Translations under genes and position numbers: made by a program
Notes under the pieces: generated by a model
What the model was told of the DNA's origin: nothing
Databases searched by the model: none
Seen by the model: the letters and a program-made list of their open reading frames with translations, nothing else
DNA from: Aaosphaeria pasadenensis
Taxonomy: Eukaryota > Ascomycota > Dothideomycetes > Pleosporales
Assembly: GCA_022813625.1 (NCBI GenBank)
Contig: JAKLMB010000041.1
Location: 241,626-305,625 of the forward strand
Length of the DNA stretch: 64,000 bases
Reading direction: 5' to 3'
Part shown: one piece after another, positions 11,759-23,348 of the stretch
Layout of the letters: every line of letters begins with the position of its first letter
How positions within the stretch are numbered: the first letter of the stretch is position 1

Positions 11759-13225
11759 CTACACATTATTCCCCGTTGTAACGTTCGTCTTGAAGCCAGA
11801 TTCTCCTACGTCGCGACTCCAGTCGCTCTGCCCGTCCTCTTCATCACGAGGCCGTGAGCTCACATTGATCGTCTGTTCAATCATCACTATCCCGTCTGAG
11901 ATATCGCCCGTACCATTGTCTGTCAGATTGACCTGTGATGATCCTGATGCAGACCTTTCTATATCCACGGAATCTGTATCGGACCGACCTGTGCTTTTTG
12001 ATCCGGTCTTCGACCGCAGTTGGGACGTGCCATGGCCGTAGGTGTTATTCGTAGGTCGCGATTGTCCATAAGATGTCATATCTGATACATATCCTCCCGA
12101 GCGCCAGAAACTACGTTTGAACATAGGCCGCAAAATCGGGAGGTTGACGGTTAAGATACCAACAATAGTTTCGCGCACACCCCAACGATTTATGTTCAGA
12201 CCAGAAGGTGTCGACCCCAGTGTGAGGACGGCGCGAACGATCGCAGCTGTGATGACGAAAAGACCGGAGCAAATCAGAAGACCAATGGCGATCTTCTTCG
12301 TAAGCTTGATGCGTAGCCTCCAGAGCATTGGAATGGGGATGGCTAGGATTATCGCGTCCGTAATGACATTGAGAACGGCGCCGACATAGAAATTCTGCGG
12401 TTTGAATGTGCAAGCGCGCGGTGGAAGCGGGCGCACTTGCCAGTTCATCGCTATACTATACGTTGGAGCCCTTGCGTCAGTATCGATTCGCTTCGCGTTC
12501 AGACCTGTGCTAACTACAGACTTACGGGTGGCACCCAAAGGTGATTGTCAGGAAGACTGCCACATATGTGATCCCACACATCCAGAAACAATACCGCACA
12601 AGACGAGATTCGAATGTCGCAATGGTTAAACGCTGGTAGAAGAATAATAACATGAACTTCATGCACCCTAAGCCTCAGTCGTTGGTAAAATTGTTCTTAA
12701 CCTCTTCCGCGCAGCCGAGCAAGACTTACAAATTAATCCAGTATAAGTGTACCAGGCAGCTATTTGAGCTTTCGACCCTTCGTTCACTGCTTTGATCTCA
12801 GAATCCGTAAGCAAATCTACGACGGACGGTTCGACGTCGACATTTGTGCCTTTGTGGTCTTGGGGAGCAAAATTAGTGGAATCCAATATTGCAAGGCATT
12901 CTCCTACTCACAGCAAATATCAACAAGAATGGCATCCGCTGTGTAAAGGGCCAGACTCTGCAACGTTTTAACGACAATGTCAGGGTGGTGCTATTGTGAA
13001 AACGTACCAGAATAGCGATATAATCGTCTCCTTGGAATCCACGGAACCCAACGGCTCGAATTCGCACAATGTAGCGCAAGAGGATCACTGTGACACCAAT
13101 GGCAAACCAGGACTGTTACTGAGTAAATACGGGGGACGTCTGAAGATATAGTGTGGAAAATGTACCCAAACTTCCGGCAAAAAGCTTGAATCACTGGCCA
13201 GTACAATATGGGGGTCATCGCTCAT
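11759..13225 (-). CDS. Sat4/Pth11-like rhodopsin-domain membrane protein (first copy)
   Basis: Six exons (13225-13166, 13112-13008, 12957-12912, 12858-12730, 12667-12526, 12455-11759) join in phase to give 392 aa. The order of motifs is that of the fungal rhodopsin/Sat4 family: SWFAIGVTVILLRYIVRIR, then GFQGDDYIAIL, then WCMKFMLLFFYQRL, then CHPIAMNWQVRPLPPRAC, then ITDAIILAIPIPMLWRL, then WGVRETIVGILTVNLPILRP. About seven transmembrane helices and a Ser/Thr-rich cytoplasmic tail are predicted. Members sit in the plasma membrane. Some are proposed GPCR-like sensors and others appear in biosynthetic clusters without a proven reaction. Start MSDDPHIV was chosen because it splices cleanly into the first helix. 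Confidence 0.88.
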
Positions 13226-15199
13226 ATTGATGTAACACCGCGCCAAAGGCCTGTACGGAAAGGCCGAATTATGGTAGCCAGTATGTTGGAGTTGGAGAAT
13301 AATGCGAGAAATGTGTAAAGTGGAACGAACAAGTTTAAAGCTGAGGGAAGAATACGGTGCAGCAATGCATTCTGTACTTTGATAGAAAGACCCCGCAAAT
13401 CACGATCAGGAGCAACTAAAGCGTTAGCTGCGTTCGATGAGTGCGGATATGACGAATACCTAGCCGGTGAATCGCGCGTCGCGAAAGTCTATTCTTTGGT
13501 GCCAGTGAACTCGTTTCGGGCGTCGCTAACTAGCTCGATGATTGGAGGCTTTGATAGTCACATTAGTGCACATTTGAGTGCTGGTACCCGTCGATAGCCC
13601 CCTATAGGAATAGTAATGAGACCAACCAATAAAACAAGACATGAGAGCATACCAGGCCGGTAGAGTTTCCTGATTTCACCATAAGTTCGCACCTGGGACG
13701 ATCACAGCTGAACATGCCTCGTATAAGATCGTTGTGGCATTCAACAATGGTAATTTTACCTGAAATCGAGGAAAGACTGATACAGAGATTACACACTAGC
13801 ACAGTTACAAGTATGATACCCTCGTACCTTCGAAATGTAGGTATCATGTAAGAAAGTTTTATTACTGAGTGGCATGAAATGAATGATGTTTTTAGGGGAT
13901 CTGGAAGATCGGGGCTAGCATTTCGATTCACCTCTAGCGGATAACGGAAGCCACTCCGGATATGATTCACATGGCCGCTATTGTCTGACACTATGAATCA
14001 TCCTCGCTGATCCACGAGTAGGTATCTGGGGAAGGAGTTGTCAGAACGGAAAGTAACGCCCTGGCCATCCTCTCCGATCGGTATAGCTACCTCGTACCCG
14101 AGCAATTCAACTTCCTCTGACGTATAACTCGAGAACGTTTTTCGAGGCTCTTTTTGATGTGCCTCGATGAGATCCAAGGTGATTTGGAGAAGACCGTAGA
14201 ACATGCAAGGTTAAACAATAAGAAGCCGTCCCTGTAAGTTGTGTTTGATCATCCTTCATGTTTTAGTGAAAGTTTAAGGTTGCCTTGTTGATACATAGTT
14301 CACCTAGGCGGGCTTTGTGGCTTGCCAGGTAGTCGAATGTGTGTTCGCATGAGGAAATTTACTAGAAGAATTCACAGTTGTTCGATTTCCTATTTCACTA
14401 GCACCACTTCTGCGGCCCGCCACCGCTGGGTACCTGGTCTCGATGGAAAATTAACGTCCAGCTTCTAGTCAGCTTCTAGAGGGCATAAATGGCCTGTGGG
14501 AAGGCATCACGCGAACTCTTCAATAAAGTGAGGCCCTTGCCTCATGTGAAGTTGCTGGCTGATGCTTCAGCATGGTCAAGCTATCGTTTCAGTGCTTTAC
14601 CTTATTGGTAAGAAAGAGCAATCGTACCATGAGCTCAATTTACGATAAACAATACAGACAAGTTATGCATGCAGTACACGCAAAACCTCTAGTCCTTTGA
14701 GACGAATCCTTCTCATTGTTAGATGTACTTGATTATCTACAGGAAACCCTGAGTGCTTGTTGGGGGGCAGCTGGTGAACGATACGATCACGTGTCAGGGT
14801 CACACTAATGGCATTTAGTCCAACCCGGGCCCTTCATGTACATCAATAGCAACAATCTGTGTAGCATGATCGCTTCGTCAATTCTCGACATTTTTCTACA
14901 TGAGTAACATACAAACACTTCATCTACATATACGTATCAGCTCCCAAGGTTGTATGCATGGTATTGGTCGGAAAGAGAAGCCGTTCCGGGTCCCGGGCCA
15001 CCCGATTGGTCCATTGTTCCAAGTGATCTGGAACTTCTCAGGCCATTTTCATACACGTGACCTGTGTTCCCCCCGCCACCTACTGTTTGAAGTGGACAGA
15101 GATGGATCAATTGCAGACCTCCCATTCACACAATGGTCCTTCCATATAATCTCTACGAAAGCGATTGCTTCCATCTTCCGCAAGGCTTTTGCTGCCAAT
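13226..15199. other. Intergenic, no supported gene
   Basis: About 2 kb between two divergently oriented genes. Unrecognised ORFs occur on the minus strand at 13998-14204 (68 aa, with EAHQKEPRKTFSSYTSEE) and 13602-13991. They are separated by stops and could be the remains of one gene, but I recognise no family. The right end should hold the promoter of the regulator at 15200. Confidence 0.5.
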
Positions 15200-17529
15200 A
15201 TGTCCAGGGATTCGAGGCCCCTGCCGCTACTGTTACCAAACACTGCAGGGCATGGAAGAGGAGTCTCAAGAGAGCCTCCACCACCACCGACATATAAGCA
15301 TCCTCAGAAAGAAAGGAAACGGATAGCTGTTGCGTGCGAAGCTTGTCGCATGCGCAAAACAAAGGTATTTAGCGAACTGCCACGGTACAACGTATGCTTA
15401 CCTCAATGTAGTGCGACGGTAGACAACCAAAATGTAAAAAATGTGATGAACGCCGAACCACATGTATTTATGCTGAGGCCATTCCCATGAAGGTCGATCT
15501 CTCCAGAAAGCCTTCTATCTCTCATCTAACGCCTGCTTAGCGAAAGTATGAGGAACTGGAACGCCAGAGGTCAGCCCACGAGGAGCTCTTCGAGATGCTG
15601 AGATCCATGTCAGAACAAGAATCATACAGCGTGCTTCAACGAATTAGGGCCGGCGCCAATCCAGAATCGATCCTTAATCAAATCAGAGACGGTAACCTCC
15701 TCATGCAGCTGGCTTTGGTGCCAGAACATAGGTCTCGATACGAATTCCCATACATGCGCGAAATGCCAGAATTCTTACTGCAGTCTGAAAACGCCTATAC
15801 CGACACGCTAGTTTATGAGTTTTCGTTCGCCAAAGCCAACTATCCTGGGGGTCAAGAACTTCAATTTGGTGTTCAAAATTCCCATGCAAGCCTCTATATG
15901 ACGCCGTATCATTCGGCAAAATTGGTAGATCCGAACCTAGACCACGCTAGACCATCTGAATGGACTTCGGTCTGTTCCAATAACCATTTGATGCGCAGGC
16001 TCATTGGGGACCTTTTTCTTTCGGAATATCATATGGGCTCATTCTTTCACAAAGATTACTTTCTTCAGGATATGGCTGCAGGTCGACATCAATGTTGTTC
16101 TTCACTCTTGGTTAACGCCGTGTTGGCGTGGGCTTGTGTAAGTCTTGCCGTTGACGATCCTTTTCATTTGCCTGACTATGCCAGCAGTTCTGTGATCAGG
16201 AGAACCCATGTAGGGCTGAGTTCTGGAACCCAGACAACCTAGGTTATCGTTTTCTTGCCGAGGCTCGGCGACTATGGGAGTTGGAGGTTATTCAACCTCA
16301 GCTTACCACTATCCATACAGCACTTATTTTAAATGTTGTTTACAATATGAATGGAGCGGACAAGCTTGGGTATCGTTACAACGCGCAAGCAGTAGCAATG
16401 GCCAATGAGCTTGAGCTATTCTCTCCGTCTACTGGAATCAACAAGAGAGAGCAAGACGCCCGAGACTTTACTGCTTGGTTTCTGCACGCATACCAAGGGT
16501 ATGTTAATTCAAGTCATGATTCTCGGTCACATCGTCTAACCTAGCGACAGGCCCAATAGCTACATGATGCATAAGCCTCCCTTATGCCCAGTTCCCCCCA
16601 AAGCACCCCTACCAGACCCATCGGAACGGCCAGATTGGTATAGTGAGATTCGGTTCAAATTTCCTTCATCTTCCGCCGTGTTTTCTTCTCACTTCGGATA
16701 TTTTCTGAGGGCAAGAATACAGTTATGGGCCATTGCCATAGATATGGCATCTGATTTCTTCACTGATGAGAACAATCACTGCCCCCCATCGTCCCCTCAG
16801 GTTCTAGCTTACTGCGCAAGATTGTTGGAATGGTACACTGATTTACCGGAGCCTATGCAGCCAAGGAGAATTGTTACTCCCTACCAACTCCAACTCCAGT
16901 AAGCGACATCCACACATTTCCAGTAGGCTTCGTTTGTTAACCAAAACAACAGCATGCAATACCATAATTTCATTATCAACCTTCTTGAAGAGCCAATGGC
17001 AACCACCCTAAGCCTTCCGGAGCATATGACCGAAACGTTGCATATATTGAAGCAACAGCCCAAAGATATGCTTCTCGAATCAAAACGCTCTATGGAGATA
17101 CTCGTGCGTCTGTACTACCTTCGTCACGGGTTCAAAGCGAACAACGCGATGATGGTCCAGTACCTCAGTCTCCTTGCCTTTAGCACCTTTGCCGCCCTCC
17201 AGGCTGATAACCATCCGAAATATCTCCAATCCTTACGATCCACTATAATCTTGGCTGCCATGGGCCTCCGCGACCAAAGCCATTCCCACTACCTCGGCCA
17301 GCTAGTATTCAACGCTGTCCGCGGGAATATGGGAGCCGAGGAAATCGAACTGATTGATCGATTCATAGGGCAAGGCCGAGGCGTAGCAAAACTACCACCG
17401 AAAGACTGGCGGATGCAAACGATCTGGGCGGTGGATTCCGGGAGTATAACTGCGGAGAAGCGTTTGTTGAGTGATCTGATAAAGCCTGACGGTGACGAAG
17501 GCCCAAATTCAAGAGTGCAATATGACTAA
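15200..17529 (+). CDS. Zn2Cys6 transcription factor with Fungal_trans domain
   Basis: Six exons (15200-15364, 15412-15492, 15541-16137, 16185-16498, 16551-16898, 16953-17529) give 693 aa. Intron 1 splits the zinc cluster: splicing joins RKRIAVACEACRMRKTK to CDGRQPKCKKCDERRTTC, giving C46-X2-C49-X6-C56-X6-C63-X2-C66-X6-C73, a perfect Zn2Cys6 pattern. A charged linker (RKYEELERQRS) and the middle homology region (FWNPDNLGYRFLAEARRLWELE) follow. This is a nuclear DNA-binding regulator. The start at 15200 is chosen because the in-frame sequence upstream is not protein-like. The donor of intron 2 (GTCGAT) is weak. Targets are unknown; it may serve region 1 or the neighbouring membrane proteins. 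Confidence 0.9.
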
Positions 17530-18400
17530 TAGAAGGATACTCGAGATAGGTGCGCTCATGTGCGTTGAAAGATATGTTTTCTTTACATTACTACCAACGC
17601 CATCGTTCTATACTACGACTAACTAGCACACGTGACACTTACGCAGTCTTTGTGAGTATCTGACCAACTTGGTTAGGACAATCACCATTTCTTGAGGCCC
17701 GAGATTGGGTTTGAGCCGTCATGGCAAGGCTTAGGTTGCTGCGATGTATAATTCTGGATGCCTCAACTAATCGCATCTGACTTCGCATGCAAAGCAGCGA
17801 AACCACATCAAACGTGCAGGCCCAACAACAACATTCCTTTCCAGTTTCTTCAACACCAAGCCCGCTCATAGAAAGTATATGAAGTCTTTTGATTGTATCC
17901 GCAAGATTTGCTGCCCAATGCTCTGTACTCCCTGCGCTTCGGGACGATCGATTTGGTGAAGAAGGCGCTCGCTACCACAGGCGTTGAAATGCAGAGCCAG
18001 CAGCCTTCTCTAGATTTACCGTCATCTCTTATAAGACGAGATTGTGATAATAGAAGAAGGTGTGTGGTTGCAGTTGTGTTTGCACGTGGTTTTGAGTCAT
18101 CCTTTCTGTATTGAGTCATCTTTTTGCCAAGCCAAATGTCTACCTTTGACTTCCCAGAGACAACAACTCATTTCTATGCCCATGCTTCCCCACTGATCTC
18201 TCTCTCCGCGCTCTCTCCTGTAAACTCAATCCGTAATTTTCTTCCCGTAGTGCTGGAAGTAACGGTTGTACTTTCGAAATTCCTACAGACAACTTCTCAA
18301 CACACAGACGCGAATCTTGACTACGACTCCAAAGGCACGTTTACGACGGCAAGAGCCACGCCATCGGGGGCCGCAGCAAGACCGACCTTACTGAGGCAAA
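17530..18400. other. Intergenic and leader of valyl-tRNA synthetase gene
   Basis: About 870 bp with no supported gene. Just before 18401 another frame reads TFTTARATPSGAAARPTLLR, which looks like a mitochondrial presequence, but a TGA at 18392-18394 closes the synthetase frame upstream. An alternative upstream start for a mitochondrial isoform is therefore not open in this copy. Confidence 0.5.
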
Positions 18401-21400
18401 ATGTCTTCAGGCCGTGATATCAGTGAGAAGGGCACAGAGGAGAAGGTCAAGTCCGAGAGGGAGCTAGAAAAAGAGCGGAAAAAGGCAGAAAAGGATGCCA
18501 AGTTCAAGGCGAAAATGGCAGCGCAAGCCAAATTAAGCGGCGGAAAGGCGGTTCGCGAGGGCGGAGAGAAGGAGAAGAGGAAGAATAAAGCCGACGAAGA
18601 ACAACTCGGCGAGTATATCGAGGAGACCAAGAAGGGCGAGAAGAAGATCCTCAAGCCGATGGACGACAGTCCCTTTACCAAAGTGTACGTGCCGAAGGTT
18701 GTCGAATCTGCTTGGAACGACTGGTGGGACAACAAAGGCTTCTTCAAACCTGAGTACAATGTCGAACATCGCGGCGAGCTTGCTATGGAAAAGGGCAGCT
18801 TCACGATACCCATGCCCCCGCCCAACGTCACCGGAAAACTTCACTGCGGCCACGCACTGGCCACCGCGCTTCAGGACATCCTTATCCGATGGCATCGCAT
18901 GCAAGGCTATCAAACCTTATATCTTCCTGGTTGCGATCATGCTGGTATTTCCACTCAATCCGTTGTGGAAAATATGCTCTGGCGCCGTCAGAAGAAGACT
19001 CGGCATGACCTTGGTAGGCCAAAATTCTTAGAGACGGTGATGGAGTGGAAGAACGATCATCACGACTGGATTGTCTCTGTGTTAAAGCGCATGGGCGGAT
19101 CATTTGACTGGACGAGGGAAGCCTTTACAATGGATGAGAATTTGTCGGCTGCAGTCACAGAGACGTTTGTCAGGTTACACGAGGAGGGACTGATCTATCG
19201 TTCGAACCGGTTGGTTAATTGGTGCACGCAGCTGAACACTGCCTTATCGAATTTGGAAGTCGAAAACAAGGAAATTTCTGGCCGTACTTTGCTCGATGTT
19301 CCTGGTTATGACCGCAAGGTCGAGTTTGGTGTTCTCACGTCTTTCAAATACCCTATTAACGGCAAAGAGGGCGAGTTCATCGTTGTAGCAACAACCCGGC
19401 CGGAAACAATGCTTGGTGACACTGCAATTGCTGTCCACCCAAACGACAGTAGATACAAGGGCCTTGTCGACACCGGTGCTATGGCGAAACACCCTTTTCT
19501 TGATAGGCTTCTACCCATTATTGCCGATGACTACGTTGACCCTGGATTTGGTACAGGTGCCGTCAAGATTACACCTGCTCACGATCCCAATGATTTCGCC
19601 ATTGGAAAGCGCCACAACCTTGGCTTTATCAATATTCTAACGGACGACGGCCACTTGAATCATAACGCGGGTCCCTTCAAAGGCCTGAAGCGCTTTGACG
19701 CACGATACTCTGTCATTGATAGACTCAATGAATTAGGACTCTTTGTCAAGCAGGAGGATAACGCGATGAAAGTTCCTCTATGCAGCAAATCCAAAGATGT
19801 TATCGAACCACTCCAGAAGCCGCAATGGTGGATGAAAATGAAGGAGCTAAGCGAGCCCGCCATCCAAGTTGTTAAGGACGGCAAAATCAAGATTCGGCCG
19901 GAAACCTCTGAGCGCGTGTACTACCACTGGATGGAGAATATCAACGACTGGTGTCTGTCTCGACAGCTCTGGTGGGGCCATCAAATCCCAGCTTATTTTG
20001 TGAAGATCGAGGGCAAGCACGATGATTCTTCTGACAACGATTCTTCCAACAATGAACTTTGGGTCACCGGACGTACTTTGGAAGAAGCTACTGAAAAGGC
20101 CAAGATTAAGTTCAAAGGCAAGAACTTCACTCTGGTGCAGGATGAGGACGTCCTTGACACTTGGTTTAGCTCAGGCCTGTGGCCTTTTAGCACTCTTGGG
20201 TGGCCAAAGGAAACAAATGATTTGAAAGAGTTATTCCCTACTTCTGTTCTAGAAACAGGCTGGGATATCCTGCCATTTTGGGTTGCGCGAATGATTATGC
20301 TTAGCTTGAAATTGACAGGAAAAATCCCGTTCAAGGAAGTGTACTGTCACTCCTTGATCCGTGATTCGGAAGGTCGCAAAATGAGCAAATCTCTTGGCAA
20401 CGTCGTCGATCCTATCGATATCATGACTGGTATCAGCCTTCAGCAACTCAAGGACAAGCTACTTATGGGAAACCTAGATCCCAAAGAGCTGAAAACTGCG
20501 GAGAGGTATCAGAATACTGCATTTCCGCAAGGTATTCCTGAGTGTGGTGCAGACGCGCTGCGCATGGCTCTCTGCGGCTACACTACCGGTGGTGGGGACA
20601 TTTCGTTTGATGTCAGTGTCATCCACGGTTATCGCAAGTTTTGCAACAAAATCTATCAAGCGACAAAGTATGTTCTTGGGAGGTTAGGCGATTTTACACC
20701 GAGGACAACGGTTCAAAAGACAGGCAAAGAAACCTTGCCTGAGCGGTGGATCTTGCACAAATTGGCAAAAACCTCGAAAGACATGAGCGAGCACTTGGCT
20801 TCACGGGATTTCTCCCTAGCCACACAGGTCGGCTACAAATATTTCTTGAACAATCTATGCGATGTCTTTATCGAGAATTCAAAGGCAATCCTAGACGATA
20901 GCAGTGCTGAACACAAGGAGGGTACAAAGCAGACCTTATACACTGCACTGGAAGGCGGTCTCCTCTTACTTCACCCTTTTATGCCCTTCTTAACCGAGGA
21001 GCTATTCCAGCGTCTTCCTCGACGTCAAGGCGATAAGACGCCGTCAATCACTGTTGCCGACTTCCCGGACTTTGACATCCTCCAGATCTTCTACGATCTA
21101 GGGGCTGAGAAAGAGTATGAATTGCTCGTTGATATCTCCAAGGGCCTCCGTTCTCTCACAGCTGAGTATGGTATCAAGCGCTCGGCGCAAACATTTGTCC
21201 ACCCGTTGGATGATGCTACTTACAAAATACTTCAAACCTCAACCTCCCGGCCTTCAATACTCTCTCTCGGCGGTAAGAATATAGGCTCGCTCACTATTCT
21301 TGCACCTGCTGATCCTGCGCCTACTGGTTCTGCGGTCTACATCATTGGCACATCAGCAACTGTGTATCTTAATGTTGAAGGCCAAATTGATATTAATAAA

Positions 21401-21457
21401 GAGATTACAAAGGCGAAGGCTCGACGTAATAAAGCAAATGAGACAATTAGGAAGTAA
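18401..21457 (+). CDS. Valyl-tRNA synthetase, cytosolic type, C-terminally truncated
   Basis: An intronless 1018-aa class I synthetase that charges tRNA-Val. A Lys/Glu-rich N-terminal extension (1-80) is typical of eukaryotic ValRS. The HIGH-like motif is H148-C-G-H151 in PPPNVTGKLHCGHAL, the CP1 editing domain has TTRPETMLGDTAIAVHPND and GTGAVKITPAHDPND, and KMSKS is K660-S664. The frame stops at TAA (21455-21457) inside the C-terminal coiled-coil arm. The same frame runs on as homologous sequence to a TAG at 21599-21601. A CAA-to-TAA change would explain this. Its place between a terpenoid and a polyketide cluster suggests a second copy, possibly for self-resistance (inference). It could instead be the only copy. 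Confidence 0.93.
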   Translation: MSSGRDISEKGTEEKVKSERELEKERKKAEKDAKFKAKMAAQAKLSGGKAVREGGEKEKRKNKADEEQLGEYIEETKKGEKKILKPMDDSPFTKVYVPKVVESAWNDWWDNKGFFKPEYNVEHRGELAMEKGSFTIPMPPPNVTGKLHCGHALATALQDILIRWHRMQGYQTLYLPGCDHAGISTQSVVENMLWRRQKKTRHDLGRPKFLETVMEWKNDHHDWIVSVLKRMGGSFDWTREAFTMDENLSAAVTETFVRLHEEGLIYRSNRLVNWCTQLNTALSNLEVENKEISGRTLLDVPGYDRKVEFGVLTSFKYPINGKEGEFIVVATTRPETMLGDTAIAVHPNDSRYKGLVDTGAMAKHPFLDRLLPIIADDYVDPGFGTGAVKITPAHDPNDFAIGKRHNLGFINILTDDGHLNHNAGPFKGLKRFDARYSVIDRLNELGLFVKQEDNAMKVPLCSKSKDVIEPLQKPQWWMKMKELSEPAIQVVKDGKIKIRPETSERVYYHWMENINDWCLSRQLWWGHQIPAYFVKIEGKHDDSSDNDSSNNELWVTGRTLEEATEKAKIKFKGKNFTLVQDEDVLDTWFSSGLWPFSTLGWPKETNDLKELFPTSVLETGWDILPFWVARMIMLSLKLTGKIPFKEVYCHSLIRDSEGRKMSKSLGNVVDPIDIMTGISLQQLKDKLLMGNLDPKELKTAERYQNTAFPQGIPECGADALRMALCGYTTGGGDISFDVSVIHGYRKFCNKIYQATKYVLGRLGDFTPRTTVQKTGKETLPERWILHKLAKTSKDMSEHLASRDFSLATQVGYKYFLNNLCDVFIENSKAILDDSSAEHKEGTKQTLYTALEGGLLLLHPFMPFLTEELFQRLPRRQGDKTPSITVADFPDFDILQIFYDLGAEKEYELLVDISKGLRSLTAEYGIKRSAQTFVHPLDDATYKILQTSTSRPSILSLGGKNIGSLTILAPADPAPTGSAVYIIGTSATVYLNVEGQIDINKEITKAKARRNKANETIRK

Positions 21458-21601
21458 CGCAAGATTATGGACGTGAGTTGGGAGGCGAAGGCCAGCGAGC
21501 TTGTCAAAGAAGCAGAACTGGAGAAGCTACGCGCGGCAGAGCTTGAAAGCGGCAATTTCGAAAAGACCATTGCGCAGTTTGAGAAGATGAAGATGCCGTA
21601 G
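21458..21601 (+). pseudogene. Detached C-terminal tail of the valyl-tRNA synthetase
   Basis: In frame behind the premature TAA, 47 further codons read RKIMDVSWEAKASELVKEAE...FEKTIAQFEKMKMP and end at TAG. This matches the second helix of the ValRS tRNA-binding arm. There is no frameshift, so the stop looks recent. Without read-through it is untranslated. Confidence 0.85.
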
Positions 21602-22076
21602 AGTTTTGGGAAGGAGCATGCGGGAGAACGTGATTGAGATTAGTAGGCCTGGCTTCATGATCGTTATCGCCGCAAGGTATTTTACTGGTGAAGATGATAT
21701 TGCCGTGGTAAGATCCAATATATCTGCCCACCTCTTACCCATGGTCGGGCAGTCCCTTGCAAATTAGAAAGTCTTCTTCTATCTGCGGAGTCCTAGGTTG
21801 TAGCATGTTGGATCAATTTCTTTACTTTCATAGGTGTCCTGCGAATATACTCTGACAATGTGTGATTGTATTCTAATATAGCAGTATTGGCTCTAAATAT
21901 CGGTGAAACGGTTTCCAACTTTAGGTATAGTCGGTTGGTAAGAAGATTTAGTAGAGTACGGAGAGAGTGATTAAATAATGCAAATCTTTTCAAAATCGCC
22001 TCAACTACACGCTCTCCTTGCCATATCTATTACTCCTAGATTGGATCTCATCTCACGGCTTAATTTCAAATACTGA
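21602..22076. other. Intergenic between convergent genes
   Basis: About 475 bp separating the 3' ends of the synthetase and the second Sat4 gene. Nothing recognisable. Confidence 0.6.
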
Positions 22077-23348
22077 CTAGACGCCACGCAAGCCCACGCT
22101 GGACCCATTACGATATCCCTCCGGTTGTTCGGAACTCGTCTTCGACAGCTCTGTCTTGGAGATCGTTGCCTGAGTGGGACTGGGCAGTGAGACCAGAAGA
22201 TTACGAGTGGAGTTCATGATGCTGCCGAGCATCCTAGAATTAGAAAGGTCTCTCAGGAGAGGACCTAGTGTCATGAGAGTTGCTGCAATTATTCCGAACT
22301 GTGACTCAACAAGGCCCCAGACTGATATTGATGTAATGATGGCTGTTCATGCTTAGTAAAACCAATACTTTGTTTTGACTTTGCTAACTTACTAGCATAA
22401 TCCATCGAGCTCTTCTTCAGCGCGCTTGAAATGTATATGTAGGCTTTGGCTACGCTGCCACCTACGGACCTTGGAATAATTAGCATCACATGCTACAGAA
22501 CAACATGGTGTTACTTACAAAAGACCTATAGTAAATACTCCCATGATTGCAAGCTTTTGCTTTAAGGCTAATTGTAACCCAAAAACCTATTATTGTGAGA
22601 GATAAGTACTCTGCAAGACACCGGAAGCTGCGTGAAGTGCGACCTACCATAGGCAACGGAATTAAGACCGTTATAAAGTCAGTCACTGTTCCTCCTATCA
22701 CAATAGCATATCCAATCTTTTGTCCCGACAAGCATTGACTTCTCTCCACGGATAGAGGAATAGACGGCCATAGTCCGTGATTCCCGCAGAACGTAAGCAT
22801 CAAAATAGTGAAGCCGACTGTCCACAGGACCATCAATACTAGCCAAGGAACGATGATGTATCGATATTTGACTGAGAATATCTGCAGGTAAAAAAAGGAC
22901 ACCGAAACTTTGATGAGCCCAGTCACTACGACGCCATTAAGGAAGACGGCCCACTGGTACTTCTCTGATCTTAGTATTGAAAGCGCTGGCACCGAAGATC
23001 ATGAACAACTTGAACATACATACCCATCTTAAATTTAATGCTGTCGATTGTCGAAAGGTTGGCGATCCAATGGATCCATGTACAGGAACACCCAGTCTGC
23101 CAACGGCGCTACCTGATCAAGGTTAGCTCCAATAAACACTCTTAGTCGCTGTATGGAATTCTACCATATATTTGAATAATCGATAAGCCAGTTGACAGGA
23201 AAGCAGCCAAGAGGATTAGCCAATCCGATGTATGGTATTTGCGACCATGCTTGTGGCGTGTTTGGAATCTCAATGCGACAACAACATAAACGATTGTTTG
23301 TACAATAGCTGCCGCAGCAATAAGTCCTGGTGGATTGTCATAGGCCAT
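22077..23348 (-). CDS. Sat4/Pth11-like rhodopsin-domain membrane protein (second copy), possibly frameshifted
   Basis: The start is at 23348 (MAYDNPPGLIAAAAIVQTIV) and exon 1 ends at 23165. Later exons 22985-22648, 22586-22519, 22469-22393 and 22342-22077 join in phase and give a helix-rich segment with FLNGVVVTGLIKVSVSFFYL, then DFITVLIPLPMVFGLQLALK, then ISVWGLVESQFGIIAATLMT, the order of the Sat4 family. The exon ending at 23024 carries WIHWIANLSTIDSIKFKM in the expected place, but no AG acceptor joins exon 1 to it in phase, so a one-base frameshift or an unusual splice lies near 23070-23165. The protein would be a plasma-membrane seven-helix protein. Function unknown. Confidence 0.72.

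Noticed and set aside
14900..15199. N-terminal extension of the Zn2Cys6 regulator at 15200
   Set aside because: The frame is open, but the residues do not look like a conserved regulator N-terminus, and the zinc cluster is normally close to the start.
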